From NCBI RefSeq assembly GCF_900156525.1, contig NZ_FTPS01000001.1:2275021-2339020 (forward strand): a stretch of 64,000 bases of DNA, written 5' to 3'. Source of the stretch: Pontibaca methylaminivorans (GTDB taxonomy: Bacteria; Pseudomonadota; Alphaproteobacteria; Rhodobacterales; Rhodobacteraceae). The number at the start of each line of letters is the position of its first letter. The stretch's first letter is position 1. The notes under the pieces were generated by a model that saw only the letters and a program-made list of their open reading frames with translations, was not told where the DNA came from and made no database searches. Both the position numbers and the translations under genes were made by a program. Below are positions 47,647-57,179 of this stretch, piece after piece.

Positions 47647-48750
47647 TCACTGCACCACGAATTCGGCATGCAGGGCGCCGGCGGTTTTCAGGCTCTTGAG
47701 AATGTCGATCATGTCCCGGGGCGACACGCCGAGCGCATTCAGCCCGGCAACCACATCGGACAGCGAGGTGGTGTCCGGTAGTTCCGCAAGCGCGATGCCT
47801 TCCTCTTCGTCCATCGCCGCATTGGTCCGGGGAACGATTACGGTCTCTCCGCGGGCGAAGGGATTCGGCTGCACCACGGCTGGCGCCTCTTCGATGCGGA
47901 GCGTGAGGTTTCCTTGCGAGACGGCAACACGCGACAGGCGGACATCGCTCCCCATGACGATGGTGCCGGAACTCTGGTCGATGACCACCCGCGCCTTGCG
48001 CTGCGGTTCGATCAGGATGTTCTCGATGCGGCTCAGGGCATGGGCGGGGGAGCGCGCCCGGCTGGCGGCGATGCCGAATTCCACGGTGCCGGAATCGCGC
48101 ATGGTGGCGACCGCGCTGCGGAATTCGTTGTTGATGGCCGTCTCGATCCGGCTCGCGGTGGTGAAATCCGGCTCGCGCAGCGCAAGCCGGATGGTGGACA
48201 GCGACGCCAGTTCGAACTCGATCTCGCGCTCGACCCGGGCACCTGCGGGAATGCGCCCGGAGGTCGGAACGCCCCGCGTCACGGAGGCTGCCTGACCTTC
48301 GGCAACCGCCCCGCCGGGGAGAATGGTGCCCTGGGCCACGGCGTAAATCTGGCCATCGGCCGCGTTGAGCGGCGTCATGATCAGCGTCCCGCCCAGCAGG
48401 CTGCTTGCATCGCCGATCGCCGAGGCGGTCACGTCGATCTGCGATCCGACCCGGGCAAAGGGCGGCAGGCTTGCGGTCACGATCACCGCCGCGACGTTCT
48501 TGGGGCGGAATTGCTCGCCGGTGACGTTGACGCCGAGCCGCTCCAGGATATTGGTCATGATCTCTTCGGTAAACGGTGCGTTCCGCAACCCGTCGCCGGT
48601 GCCGTTGAGGCCGACCACGAGCCCGTAACCGACAAGATCGTTCCCGCGGACCCCGTCGAATTCCACCAGATCCTTCACGCGGATGGCATTGGCCGTGGCG
48701 GCGAGGGGCACGATCAGAAGCGTCGCGAGGAGGACCAGAAACCGCGTCAT
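47647..48750 (-). CDS. flgI: Flagellar P-ring protein
   Basis: Forms the peptidoglycan-level bushing around the flagellar rod. The 367 residues begin with a Sec signal (MTRFLVLLATLLIVPLAATANA) and continue IRVKDLVEFDGVRGNDLVGYGLVVGLNGTGDG, the hallmark of FlgI; the C-terminus ALGVSPRDMIDILKSLKTAGALHAEFVV is also canonical. Its start overlaps the flgL stop by four bases (ATGA), so it is translated with the hook-filament genes. Confidence 0.97.
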   Translation of the reverse strand: MTRFLVLLATLLIVPLAATANAIRVKDLVEFDGVRGNDLVGYGLVVGLNGTGDGLRNAPFTEEIMTNILERLGVNVTGEQFRPKNVAAVIVTASLPPFARVGSQIDVTASAIGDASSLLGGTLIMTPLNAADGQIYAVAQGTILPGGAVAEGQAASVTRGVPTSGRIPAGARVEREIEFELASLSTIRLALREPDFTTASRIETAINNEFRSAVATMRDSGTVEFGIAASRARSPAHALSRIENILIEPQRKARVVIDQSSGTIVMGSDVRLSRVAVSQGNLTLRIEEAPAVVQPNPFARGETVIVPRTNAAMDEEEGIALAELPDTTSLSDVVAGLNALGVSPRDMIDILKSLKTAGALHAEFVVQ

Positions 48751-49754
48751 CGCAGGAAGTTCAGCAGGGAAAGATGTGCCGTGCGGACCGTCACGGCATA
48801 GAGGCTTTCAAGCTGGAACTGCACCTCCTCCAGCCGTGTCGCGGTTTCGTAACGGTCGACGGAGACGAGCGCGTTGCGCGCCTGTTCAAGGCTGCTGCGG
48901 CTGGCGTTGTTGCGCGCCATCGCATCCTCGATCCGGCTTTCGGCGGCGCCGATTTCCGCGCTCGTCTCGATCAAGGCACGATGATTGTTCAGCAGCCCGT
49001 TGCCGGCGCCGGTAAGGAGCGCCACCCGTTCGGACTGGTTCACGGTGAGCGCCGGATCGTCGGCGAGCGCCGCCGTGGCCAGAAAACGCAGCGTATCCCG
49101 GAAAACCGGGTCGTCCGCGCGCCGCGTGAGCGCGACCTTCTGGCCCTCCGCGATCTCGACGGCGGGCAGGTCGTTGTCGGAGCCGGTATAGAGCGTGGCG
49201 CGGAACCCTTGCGGGTCGTCGAACCAGCTTTCCATGGCCTGCTCGATCTCGGCGGCGGAGGTCAGCCCGGCCAGTTCGCCGCGCAGTGCGCCCAGAAGCT
49301 CCTCCGCCGGCCGCAGGGGGGTGCTGTCCGAGGCCGCGCCGGCAAACAGGCTGCGTCCGCCGCTGCTGCCGTTCAGCGATGCGATGACGGTGGACAGTCC
49401 CTCGCGGGCCTGTTGCGCGGCATGGGACACTTCCGATTGCGATGTCGCCTGGGTGAGGATGATCAGCGACGAGCCGATCGTGTCCGCCGTGCCGTCGATA
49501 GCGGCGAGGCCAAGCTGCACGGCATCGGTGAAAGCGGCCGCTTCGCGTGCCGCGACCGAATAGGCGGAGAGGCGCGTGAGGTTCTGTTCGATATCCGCAA
49601 GATGCGAAAGATCCCCGCCGAAACGGTCGGGAAGGCTGGCTTTCCGGCCGGAGGTGAGTTCTTGCAGCAGGGTCGTGGCCTGCGCCTTGATCTGGGCGTT
49701 GCGCGTTCGCAGCATCATGCCGAGGGCGAGATCGCCAATGGATGTCGGGGTCAT
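48747..49754 (-). CDS. flgL: Flagellar hook-filament junction protein
   Basis: A 335-residue flagellin-like protein of the hook-filament junction. The N-terminal coil (SIGDLALGMMLRTRNAQIKAQATTLLQELTSG) and C-terminal coil (RSSLEQARNALVSVDRYETATRLEEVQFQLESLYAVTVRTAHLSLLNFL) are the D0/D1 segments of the flagellin superfamily. Gene order after flgK identifies it as FlgL rather than FliC. It is one base from flgK and overlaps flgI. Confidence 0.9.
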   Translation of the reverse strand: MTPTSIGDLALGMMLRTRNAQIKAQATTLLQELTSGRKASLPDRFGGDLSHLADIEQNLTRLSAYSVAAREAAAFTDAVQLGLAAIDGTADTIGSSLIILTQATSQSEVSHAAQQAREGLSTVIASLNGSSGGRSLFAGAASDSTPLRPAEELLGALRGELAGLTSAAEIEQAMESWFDDPQGFRATLYTGSDNDLPAVEIAEGQKVALTRRADDPVFRDTLRFLATAALADDPALTVNQSERVALLTGAGNGLLNNHRALIETSAEIGAAESRIEDAMARNNASRSSLEQARNALVSVDRYETATRLEEVQFQLESLYAVTVRTAHLSLLNFLR

Positions 49755-49755
49755 G

Positions 49756-51201
49756 TCAAAGCCTCAGCAATGTTGCCATCATGTCGTCAAGCGCCTGGAT
49801 CACGCGGGCATTGGCGCCGAATGCCTGTTCGACCAGCATCAGGGTCTGCAGTTCCGCGTCGCTGTCGACGCCCTGTTCCCGTTCGATGCGGGTGAATTCG
49901 GACTGCATGGCCGCAGCGAAGCCGAGCGCCTGGTCGGCGCGGGATCCGCGCTGGGTGCTGAAGGACAGGAGCGCATTTCCAAGATCAGCGGCGGTGAACT
50001 GGCCGGTGCCGAAATTGCCCGTCGCTGCGGGCCGGCGCTCGGTGAGCGCGGCGGAAAAGGCCTGAAGGAGGGTGCTGTCGCCGGGCTCTCCCGGGGTCGC
50101 CGCTCCGAGGCCCGCGCGCAACCGCCAGGAATTTCCTCCGGTTTCGGGGGTCAGCGCCGGATTCAGCTGGAGCCGGGCCGCGATGCCGGGGGAATTGGCC
50201 GGGTCGAATGCGGCACCCCCGTCGGTAAACAGCCCCGCAGCGCCGGGCGCAAGCGTCGGGTCGAGGCCCGGTGACTGGAACCGCTCGATCAGGTCGCGCG
50301 CAAATGCGTCGAGGTCGGATTGCGCCTCCGGGCCGAGCCGGTCGCGGATGTCGAAAAGCGCGCCCAGGGTGCCGCCGGAAATCTGGCCGCCGGAGGAGGT
50401 GTCGAGGGGCTTTCCGTTCACCGTGAGCCCCGAGAGCGCGCCGTTTTCCAGCGTCATTTCCGCGGTGACATGGCGGGTCGGATCGAAACCGAAGGAGGCC
50501 GCCGCACCATCGAGGAGCACGGCGCCGCCCTCGGTATAAAGCGCGATCTGCCCGTTCGGGCGCTCGGCGATCCGGACCGGGATCAGCGTATTGATGTCGT
50601 CGACAGCGCGCTGACGTTCGTCCAGCAGGGCGTTGGCATCCTGACCGCTGGCGGTCGCAGAGGCGATTCGGCGGTTCAGCATCTGCACATGTTCAAGATC
50701 TGCATTCAGTCCTGTGACCTGCTCCGCGATCTTGCGGTCGGCGTCGCTGCGTATCCCGGCGATTCCCTCCGAGGCGCGGGCGAGCGATCCGGCGAGATCG
50801 GCCGCGGCGGTCACCGCGCCGTCGAGGCGGAGCGTGGAATCGGGCCGGCTTTCGGCCGCGATCAGGGCGCTTTCGAACCCGGCGATCCGCTGCGTGAGCG
50901 AATCGGGCGCGTCCGGCATGCCGAGCAGCGCCTGGAAGCGGTCATGGAACGTGGCGATGGTGCTGGCGTGACCGAAGCCCGCATCGGCCCGCCGGCGGTC
51001 GGCGACGACAGCCGGATCGACATGGCGTTCCACGCCCACGACCCGCACCCCGCCGGAGAGCCCGTTGGCGGCAAGCGAGACGGAGCGACGCCCATAGCCC
51101 GGCGTCAGCGCATTGGCGAGATTGTCCGACACGACCCGGGCCGTTCGCGATGCGGCGGCAAGCCCGCTGGCGGCGTTGTGAAAGGCAGAGGAAATCGTCA
51201 T
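49756..51201 (-). CDS. flgK: Flagellar hook-associated protein 1
   Basis: A 481-residue junction protein. It starts ISSAFHNAASGLAAASRTARVVSDNLANALTPGYGRRSV, the axial-family N-terminal coil, and ends EQAFGANARVIQALDDMMATLLRL, the matching C-terminal coil. The middle carries FlgK-type segments (LNRRIASATASGQDANALLDERQRAVDDINTLIPVRI). It lies between flgE and flgL in one minus-strand operon, 21 bases after flgE. Confidence 0.95.
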   Translation of the reverse strand: MTISSAFHNAASGLAAASRTARVVSDNLANALTPGYGRRSVSLAANGLSGGVRVVGVERHVDPAVVADRRRADAGFGHASTIATFHDRFQALLGMPDAPDSLTQRIAGFESALIAAESRPDSTLRLDGAVTAAADLAGSLARASEGIAGIRSDADRKIAEQVTGLNADLEHVQMLNRRIASATASGQDANALLDERQRAVDDINTLIPVRIAERPNGQIALYTEGGAVLLDGAAASFGFDPTRHVTAEMTLENGALSGLTVNGKPLDTSSGGQISGGTLGALFDIRDRLGPEAQSDLDAFARDLIERFQSPGLDPTLAPGAAGLFTDGGAAFDPANSPGIAARLQLNPALTPETGGNSWRLRAGLGAATPGEPGDSTLLQAFSAALTERRPAATGNFGTGQFTAADLGNALLSFSTQRGSRADQALGFAAAMQSEFTRIEREQGVDSDAELQTLMLVEQAFGANARVIQALDDMMATLLRL

Positions 51202-51222
51202 CGGCGCAGCTCCGGATCAGGG

Positions 51223-52524
51223 TCAACGTTTGAGATTCGCGGTTTCCTGCAACATCTCGTCAACGGTCTGGATGACCTTGGCGTTGGAGGAATAGGCGCG
51301 CTGGGTCTGGATCATCGCGGTCAGTTCACCGGCCACATCGGTGGCGGATTCCTCGCGCGCATAGCCCAGAACCTCGCCGGTCGGCCCGTCACCGGCGTTC
51401 CAGAGATAAAAGGCGCCACTCTGGTGGGAGGGCAGGTAGGTCTGGCGGTCGAGCGCGGTCATACCGTTCGGATTGGGCAGATCCACGAGCGGAATCTGAT
51501 AGATCGTCCGCACGAGCCCGGTATCGAACAGGGCGTGGACAAAGCCGTTCGCGTCCACCTCGACCCGCTCCAGCTTGCTGACGGGGGCACCATCGCGCAT
51601 GACGCTGAGCGGCGCGAAACTGCCGGCAAGCTGCGTCAGCCCGTCGGGCGCGCCGATCTGGCCGATCCCGATCTCGATCGGGCCGCTTGCCGTGTTGACG
51701 ATGATCGAGCCGGCGGCGGCATCATAGGCGCCGCCCGAAACGGTGGTGACCTGTGCCAGCGTGCCGCCGGCGGTGCGGCTGTCGTCGAAGGTCAGGGTGT
51801 ATTCGCCGATCACCGCCCCGCCGGAGGCCGAATCATGCAGCGTCATGGTCCATTCGTTCGAGGCGCCGCCGCCCGCCGGCACGGTGGGGGTGAACGATAC
51901 ATGGATCGACCGGGCATTGCCGAGGTTGTCGTAATATTCCACCGGCAGTTCCTGCACCGTTCCCGCAGCCCCGGCCTCGCTTTCGCGCGCGGGCAGATTG
52001 ACGCCGAGCGCGATGCGCGTCGTCGGTTCGCCGGCAAGCTGGTTCATGTTGAGCCGCACCGGCTGCAGCCCGTCCTGGCTGTCGCGGGAATAGGGCGGGA
52101 TGGTCCCGTCCGGGCTGGCGGGCCAGCCGAGCAGCACGAGCCCCGACGGGGTGGTCAGGTAGCCCTGTTCGTCGGGGCGGAAGCTGCCCGTGGTCGTCAG
52201 CATCATCTGCGGAGTCTCGCCCGGGCGCACCTCGTGGCGGGCCGCGACCGGCAGCATGCCGCGGCCGCGCACGGCCAGGTCGGTCGGGTTGGTGGTGGAG
52301 GCGAGCGGCCCGCGCTGGTCGACCATGCGCTGCGTGGTGGTGCGCACGCCGCCGGCGGTATAGGAGCCGCGCGAGGAGGCGACCACCAGCGAATGGAAAT
52401 CCGTCTCCGCGCGCTTGTAGCCGTAGGTGGCCGAGTTGGCGATATTGTCCGATATGGCCGCCATCCGGGTGGCGTTGGCGTTCAGCCCGGCCACACCGGC
52501 GCTCAGCGATGAGGAAATCGTCAT
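51223..52524 (-). CDS. flgE: Flagellar hook protein
   Basis: A 433-residue hook subunit. The N-terminus (ISSSLSAGVAGLNANATRMAAISDNIANSATYGYKRAETDF) and C-terminus (MIQTQRAYSSNAKVIQTVDEMLQETANLKR) are the axial-protein coils; FlgE-type D1 segments (ARGPGRGML-like VRGRGMLPV and LTTTGSFRPDEQGYLTTPSG) lie between. The start at 52524 follows GGGAG. The longer upstream frame adds unrelated sequence. It lies 123 bases after motB. Confidence 0.95.
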   Translation of the reverse strand: MTISSSLSAGVAGLNANATRMAAISDNIANSATYGYKRAETDFHSLVVASSRGSYTAGGVRTTTQRMVDQRGPLASTTNPTDLAVRGRGMLPVAARHEVRPGETPQMMLTTTGSFRPDEQGYLTTPSGLVLLGWPASPDGTIPPYSRDSQDGLQPVRLNMNQLAGEPTTRIALGVNLPARESEAGAAGTVQELPVEYYDNLGNARSIHVSFTPTVPAGGGASNEWTMTLHDSASGGAVIGEYTLTFDDSRTAGGTLAQVTTVSGGAYDAAAGSIIVNTASGPIEIGIGQIGAPDGLTQLAGSFAPLSVMRDGAPVSKLERVEVDANGFVHALFDTGLVRTIYQIPLVDLPNPNGMTALDRQTYLPSHQSGAFYLWNAGDGPTGEVLGYAREESATDVAGELTAMIQTQRAYSSNAKVIQTVDEMLQETANLKR

Positions 52525-52647
52525 GGCACTCCCTTCCCATGGCCCTGTCCGCGGGCCTGCGGTGACATCTGTTCCGGTTGGACCCATCCTAGCGCACGGT
52601 GGCTTAACGCGCTGCTAACCGGTCAAATTGTTCCTATTTTCCGGCCC

Positions 52648-53490
52648 CTATCCGGCCGCGCCGCGCAACAGGATCACTTCGATGCGATCATTGCGCCGCT
52701 CCATCGGATTCGCGGTCGCCGGGGCGCGGTCGGCATGGCCGGTCACGCGCCGGATGCGCGCCGCGTCCATCCCCGACGAAAGGAGCAGTTCCCGGCTGCG
52801 TTCGGCCCGCGCGAGCGAAAGCCGCCAGACCGGATTGTCGCGGACCATGACCGGGCGGGCGCGCATGTGCCCCGCGATCGCGACGCCGTTCCTCACCTGT
52901 GCGGCGGCATCGGCGATCATGGTGACGAGGTCGCGCATCATCTCGGTCGGCGTGTCGGCGCCGGCCTCGAACAGCGGAGCGCCTTCGTTCGCATGGAGCT
53001 CGATCACGAGCCCCTCGTCGGTCACCCGGGTGACGATATGCTTGCGCATTTCCTCGGAGATCAGGCTCTCGCCGGTCCGGCCGAGAAGCCGTTCCTCGAT
53101 CTCGCGCAGGGGGTCGGTGTCCTCGGCCCCCTCGGGCGCGGTTTCGAATCCGGTTTCGCCGCGCGCCTGCATGGCGCTGTCGGGATGGCGCATGGTGGCC
53201 CCGGTTCCGTCGTGGATCAGGCGATCCTCGGCAAAGATGCTGTCGCCGCCGAAGGCGCTTTCCCCGCCGCCGGAAACGCGGCTGACCGGCACCGAAGGGG
53301 AAAAGTAGTCGGCAATCCCCTTGCGCTGCTGCTCGGTGGTGGCGTTCATCAGCCACATGATCAGGAAGAAGGCCATCATCGCGGTGACGAAATCGGCATA
53401 GGCGATTTTCCAGGCACCGCCGTGATGGGCGCCCTCGACGACGAACTTCTTGCGCTTGATGATGATCGGCGCGACATTGCGGTCGGTCAT
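52648..53490 (-). CDS. motB: Flagellar stator protein MotB
   Basis: A 280-residue stator subunit. A basic tail (APIIIKRKKFVVEGAHHGGAWK) leads to one membrane helix with the proton-carrying Asp (YADFVTAMMAFFLIMWLMN). The plug-like linker follows, and the C-terminal OmpA-like peptidoglycan-binding domain spans about 150-275 (GHMRARPV, RLSLARAERSRELLLSSGMDAARIRRVTGHADRAP). The start at 53490 (MTDRNVAPII) is preferred. The partner motA is not in the window, which suggests it is encoded elsewhere or just outside. Confidence 0.94.
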   Translation of the reverse strand: MTDRNVAPIIIKRKKFVVEGAHHGGAWKIAYADFVTAMMAFFLIMWLMNATTEQQRKGIADYFSPSVPVSRVSGGGESAFGGDSIFAEDRLIHDGTGATMRHPDSAMQARGETGFETAPEGAEDTDPLREIEERLLGRTGESLISEEMRKHIVTRVTDEGLVIELHANEGAPLFEAGADTPTEMMRDLVTMIADAAAQVRNGVAIAGHMRARPVMVRDNPVWRLSLARAERSRELLLSSGMDAARIRRVTGHADRAPATANPMERRNDRIEVILLRGAAG

Positions 53491-53678
53491 GGCACCCCTC
53501 GTTCCCGGCGGATGGCGGCAACGATAGGGACGCGGCATTAACAAGCCTCTAACACCTCCCGGGACCGCGCTCGCACGCCGGAGGCGGGCCGGCGGAAACC
53601 GTCCCTGCCGCCGGGGAGCGGTTGAGTTCACCGGGCAAAGCGCATATCTCGGCAGCACATCTGCGAGGGAGCCGGTTC

Positions 53679-54293
53679 TTGACACATCACCTTTATCGGA
53701 ACGACCTCCCGGACGGGCTCGTTCTCGGCCCGGTCGTGGCCATCGACTGCGAGACCATGGGGCTCGACCCGCATCGCGACCGGCTGTGCCTCGTGCAGCT
53801 TTCCGGCGGTGACGGCGTGGCGCATCTGGTGCAGATCGCGAAGGGGCAGGGCACGGCGCCCAACCTTGCCGCGCTGCTCGAGGATCCCGCCGTGCTCAAG
53901 CTGTTCCATTTCGGGCGCTTCGACATCGCCGCGCTGTTTCACGCCTTCGGCGTGCTGGCCGCGCCGGTCTATTGCACCAAGATCGCGAGCCGGCTCGTGC
54001 GCACCTATACCGACCGCCACGGGCTCAAGAACCTGACGCAGGAATTGCTGGGCATCGACATCTCCAAGATGCAGCAGTCGAGCGACTGGGGCGCGGCCGA
54101 ACTGACCGGCGCGCAACTGGACTATGCGGCCTCCGACGTGCTTTATCTGCATCGGCTGCGCGAGGAACTGGATGCGCGGCTCGAACGCGAGGGGCGCAGC
54201 GAAATCGCGCGCGCCTGTTTCGGGTTCCTGCCCATGCGCGCCCGGCTCGACATCGAGGGCTGGCCCGAAACCGACATCTTCGCCCATTCATGA
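53679..54293 (+). CDS. rnd: Ribonuclease D-like 3'-5' exonuclease
   Basis: A 204-residue DEDDy exonuclease domain: VVAIDCETMGLDP (motif I), LFHFGRFDIAAL (motif II) and DYAASDVLYLHRLREEL (motif III with Tyr). It lacks the HRDC domains of full RNase D, as in the short alphaproteobacterial form. I propose a TTG start at 53679 (THHLYRNDLPDG), because GAGGGAG lies eight bases upstream and the sequence before it reads as non-coding; longer frames start at 53622. It overlaps kdsD by four bases (ATGA). Confidence 0.87.
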   Translation: MTHHLYRNDLPDGLVLGPVVAIDCETMGLDPHRDRLCLVQLSGGDGVAHLVQIAKGQGTAPNLAALLEDPAVLKLFHFGRFDIAALFHAFGVLAAPVYCTKIASRLVRTYTDRHGLKNLTQELLGIDISKMQQSSDWGAAELTGAQLDYAASDVLYLHRLREELDARLEREGRSEIARACFGFLPMRARLDIEGWPETDIFAHS

Positions 54294-55249
54294 ACGGGTT
54301 CGTCGATACCGCACGCCGTGTGATCGGCATCGAGGCGGAGGCGCTGCGGCAGCTCGAGGCGAGCCTGGACGCGAGCTTTGACTGCGCGGTCGATCTCCTG
54401 CTTGCGGCGCGGGGCCGCGTGATCGTCTCGGGGATGGGCAAATCCGGCCATATCGCGCGCAAGATCGCCGCGACCTTCGCCAGCACCGGCACGCCGGCGC
54501 ATTTCGTGCACCCGGCCGAGGCCAGCCATGGCGATCTGGGCATGATGGCGCAGGGCGACGTGGTGCTGGTGCTGTCGAATTCGGGCGAAACCCCCGAACT
54601 TGCCGATCTTGTGGCCTATACGCGCCGCTTCGCGATTCCGCTGATCGGCGTGGCGAGCAATGCGGATTCGACCCTGCTCAAGCAGTCCGACGTGGCGCTC
54701 GTGCTGCCGCGCGCCGAGGAAGCCTGCGGCACGGGTATCGTGCCGACCTCCTCCACCACCATGACGCTTGCGCTGGGCGATGCGCTGGCGGTCGCGCTGA
54801 TGCAGCACCGCGCCTTCACGCCCGAGCGGTTCCGCGAATTCCACCCGGGCGGAAAGCTCGGCGCGCGCCTGAGCCGGGTGCGCGACCTCATGCACACGGG
54901 CGAATCCCTGCCGCTGGTCACGGCCGCGACGCCGATGAGCGAGGCGCTGATCGAGATCAGCCGCAAGGGATTCGGCGTCGCCGGCGTGCTTGGCGCGGGG
55001 GGCGGACTTGCCGGAATCATCACCGACGGCGACCTGCGGCGCAAGATGGAGGGGCTTTTGTCGCATGAGGCGGGCGAGGTAATGACCGCCGATCCCCTGA
55101 CCATCGCTCCCGATGCGCTGGCCGAGACTGCGGTTGCGGTGATGAACCAGCACAAGATCACCTGCCTTTTCGCGCTCGAGGAGGGCGGCGACGGGCGGCC
55201 GCTTGGCCTGATCCATATCCACGACTGCCTGCGCGCGGGGCTCGGCTAG
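54290..55249 (+). CDS. kdsD: Arabinose-5-phosphate isomerase (Kdo synthesis)
   Basis: Converts ribulose-5-phosphate to arabinose-5-phosphate, the precursor of Kdo in lipopolysaccharide. The 319 residues contain a SIS domain (VIVSGMGKSGHIARKIAATFASTGTPAHFVHPAEASHGDLG) and two CBS repeats (about 195-319, MHTGESLPLVTAATPMSEAL and VMTADPLTIAPDALAETAVAVMNQHKI). It is coupled by overlap to the RNase D-like gene and followed after 18 bases by lptC, so it sits with LPS export genes as in many alphaproteobacteria. Confidence 0.94.
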   Translation: MNGFVDTARRVIGIEAEALRQLEASLDASFDCAVDLLLAARGRVIVSGMGKSGHIARKIAATFASTGTPAHFVHPAEASHGDLGMMAQGDVVLVLSNSGETPELADLVAYTRRFAIPLIGVASNADSTLLKQSDVALVLPRAEEACGTGIVPTSSTTMTLALGDALAVALMQHRAFTPERFREFHPGGKLGARLSRVRDLMHTGESLPLVTAATPMSEALIEISRKGFGVAGVLGAGGGLAGIITDGDLRRKMEGLLSHEAGEVMTADPLTIAPDALAETAVAVMNQHKITCLFALEEGGDGRPLGLIHIHDCLRAGLG

Positions 55250-55267
55250 GCCGGGGGAGCGCGGGTC

Positions 55268-55864
55268 ATGGATCGCTATTCGCGCCTCATTGCCGTGTTC
55301 AAGGTTCTGCTGCCGCTGGCGGCGCTTGCGATCCTTGCGACCCTGTTCCTGCTGTCGCGCGGGGTGGACCTCGTCTCGCTTCCGTTTTCCGAACAGGAGA
55401 TCGCCGAGCGGCTGGGCGGGCAGCAGGTGAACGAGCCGGTGTTTTCGGGCGTGACGCCGAAGGGCGACGAAGTCCTGCTGCGCGCCGCGCGCCTGCGGGG
55501 CGGGGGGCGGGACGAGCCGGCCACGGCGAGCGATCTGGCCGGGCGCTTCATCATGGCGGACGGTGGCGAGATCAGCTTTTCATCCCGCAGCGGGCGCTTC
55601 GACCTCGAGGCGGAGCGGGCCGAGTTCGACGGCGATGTGCGGATCACCACCTCGACCGGATACAGCCTCGTGACCGAGCGGCTCGAAACCGGGCTGAAGA
55701 CGGTCGAGGCCGAGGCGCCGGGCGCGGTCTCGGGTAGTGGCCCGCCCGGGCGGCTGACCGCCGGCAGCATGACCATCGGCGCGCGCGAGCCGGGCGGGCC
55801 GGTGCATCTCCTTTTCAAGGACGGCGTGCGAATGATATACGATCCGAAACTCGCGGAGGACTGA
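55268..55864 (+). CDS. lptC: LPS export protein LptC
   Basis: A 198-residue bitopic protein of the Lpt bridge. One N-terminal membrane helix (about 10-30, VLLPLAALAILATLFLLS) leads to a periplasmic beta-jellyroll (GGEISFSSRSGRFDLEAERAEFDGDVRITTSTGYSLVTE). This is the typical LptC layout. It receives LPS from LptBFG and passes it to LptA, encoded next. The short gap of four bases to lptA supports co-translation. Confidence 0.93.
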   Translation: MDRYSRLIAVFKVLLPLAALAILATLFLLSRGVDLVSLPFSEQEIAERLGGQQVNEPVFSGVTPKGDEVLLRAARLRGGGRDEPATASDLAGRFIMADGGEISFSSRSGRFDLEAERAEFDGDVRITTSTGYSLVTERLETGLKTVEAEAPGAVSGSGPPGRLTAGSMTIGAREPGGPVHLLFKDGVRMIYDPKLAED

Positions 55865-55868
55865 TCCC

Positions 55869-56369
55869 TTGTCCCTGTCCGGCCTTTCCATGCGCGGCGC
55901 CCTCGCGGCGCTTCTATTCATGCTGTCCGCGCTCGCGACAGCCGCGCAGGAGGCGACGGTCGCCTTTGGCGGCAGGGGCGATCCGCAGGCGTTGATCGAG
56001 GTCACCGCCGATACTCTCGACGTCAGCCAGCAGGACGGGCGCGCCGAATATGCCGGCAACGTCCTGGTCGGGCAGGGCGAGATGCGCATGGCGGCCGAGC
56101 GGCTTCTTGTGATCTATGACGAAGAGAAACGCGCCATTGCCCGGCTCGAGGCGCGGGGCGGTGTGACGCTCGTGAACGGGCCGGACGCGGCCGAGGCGGA
56201 AGCGGCCGATTACGACGTGGCCTCGGGGCAGGTGGAGCTTACAGGTGACGTGCTGCTCACCCAGGGGCCGAACGCCATCTCGGCCGAGCGGATGAGCCTC
56301 GACCTTGAAAAGGGCACCGCGCGGCTCACCGGACGGGTCAGGACCATCCTGGTCCCGGAGGAGCGCTGA
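55869..56369 (+). CDS. lptA: LPS transport periplasmic protein LptA
   Basis: A 166-residue periplasmic protein with a signal peptide (MRGALAALLFMLSALATAAQ) and the OstA/LptA jellyroll: VTADTLDVSQQDGRAEYAGNVLVGQGEMRMAAERLLVIYDEEKRAIARLEARGGVTL. I favour a TTG start at 55869, since GGAGG lies nine bases upstream. The ATG at 55890 would also give a full signal peptide and has no clear ribosome site. Its stop overlaps the lptB start by one base (TGATG). Confidence 0.92.
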   Translation: MSLSGLSMRGALAALLFMLSALATAAQEATVAFGGRGDPQALIEVTADTLDVSQQDGRAEYAGNVLVGQGEMRMAAERLLVIYDEEKRAIARLEARGGVTLVNGPDAAEAEAADYDVASGQVELTGDVLLTQGPNAISAERMSLDLEKGTARLTGRVRTILVPEER

Positions 56370-57127
56370 TGATGCAGCCCCGGCTTACCGTCACCGAAGG
56401 GTCGTCCGGGCTCCGGGTCGAGAATCTGCGCAAGTCGTTCCGCAAGCGGGTGGTGATCCGCGACGTGTCCCTGTCGCTCGATCGTGGCGAGGTGGTCGGG
56501 CTGCTCGGACCCAACGGATCGGGCAAGACCACGACCTTCTATGCGATCGCCGGGTTGATCCTGCCCGAGGCGGGGCGCGTCACCATCGACGGGCGCGACG
56601 CCACGGCGCTGCCGATGTATCGCCGCGCGCGCCTTGGCATCGGCTATCTGCCGCAGGAAATGTCGATCTTCCGCGGCCTGAGCGTCGAGAACAACATCGC
56701 CGCGATTCTCGACATCAGCTGCCGCGAGCCCCGCCGCCGCCGCGAGCGGCTCGAGGAGCTTCTGTCCGAGTTTTCGATCGAGCATCTGCGCCGCGCGCCC
56801 GCGCTTGCCCTGTCGGGGGGCGAGCGGCGGCGGGTCGAGATCGCCCGCTGCCTGGCTGCCGATCCGGGCTATCTGCTGCTCGACGAACCCTTCGCGGGGG
56901 TCGATCCGATCTCGGTCGCGGACATCCGCCACCTGGTTGCGGACCTGCGCAATCGCGGCATCGGCGTGCTGATCACCGATCACAACGTGCGCGAAACTCT
57001 GGAAATCGTGGACCGCGCCTATATCTTGCATGATGGCCAGGTGCTGATGTCCGGCGCCCCGGCCGAAGTGGTCGAGAACGAGAATGTCCGGCGGGTCTAT
57101 CTTGGCGAGAGCTTTCGTTTTTCCTGA
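56369..57127 (+). CDS. lptB: LPS export ATPase LptB
   Basis: The 252-residue ATPase of the LPS extractor. Walker A is GPNGSGKTT, the signature LSGGERRRVEIARC, and Walker B LLLDEPFAGVDPISV. Family features include GRVTIDGRDATALPMYRRARLGIGYLPQE and DHNVRETL near the H-loop. The ATG at 56369 overlaps the lptA stop; a second ATG follows at 56372. In related genomes rpoN often comes next, but here a 216-base non-coding stretch leads to hpf. Confidence 0.96.
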   Translation: MMQPRLTVTEGSSGLRVENLRKSFRKRVVIRDVSLSLDRGEVVGLLGPNGSGKTTTFYAIAGLILPEAGRVTIDGRDATALPMYRRARLGIGYLPQEMSIFRGLSVENNIAAILDISCREPRRRRERLEELLSEFSIEHLRRAPALALSGGERRRVEIARCLAADPGYLLLDEPFAGVDPISVADIRHLVADLRNRGIGVLITDHNVRETLEIVDRAYILHDGQVLMSGAPAEVVENENVRRVYLGESFRFS

Positions 57128-57179
57128 TGCGAACCGGGCGGGCGCGGCTCCCGAAGATGCGGGCCTGCGTTCCTTTTCA

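Noticed and set aside
47133..47669. Hypothetical minus-strand gene between cysK and flgI
   Set aside because: It overlaps both flanking genes, has no ribosome site and encodes a Pro/His/Arg-rich product without conserved pattern.
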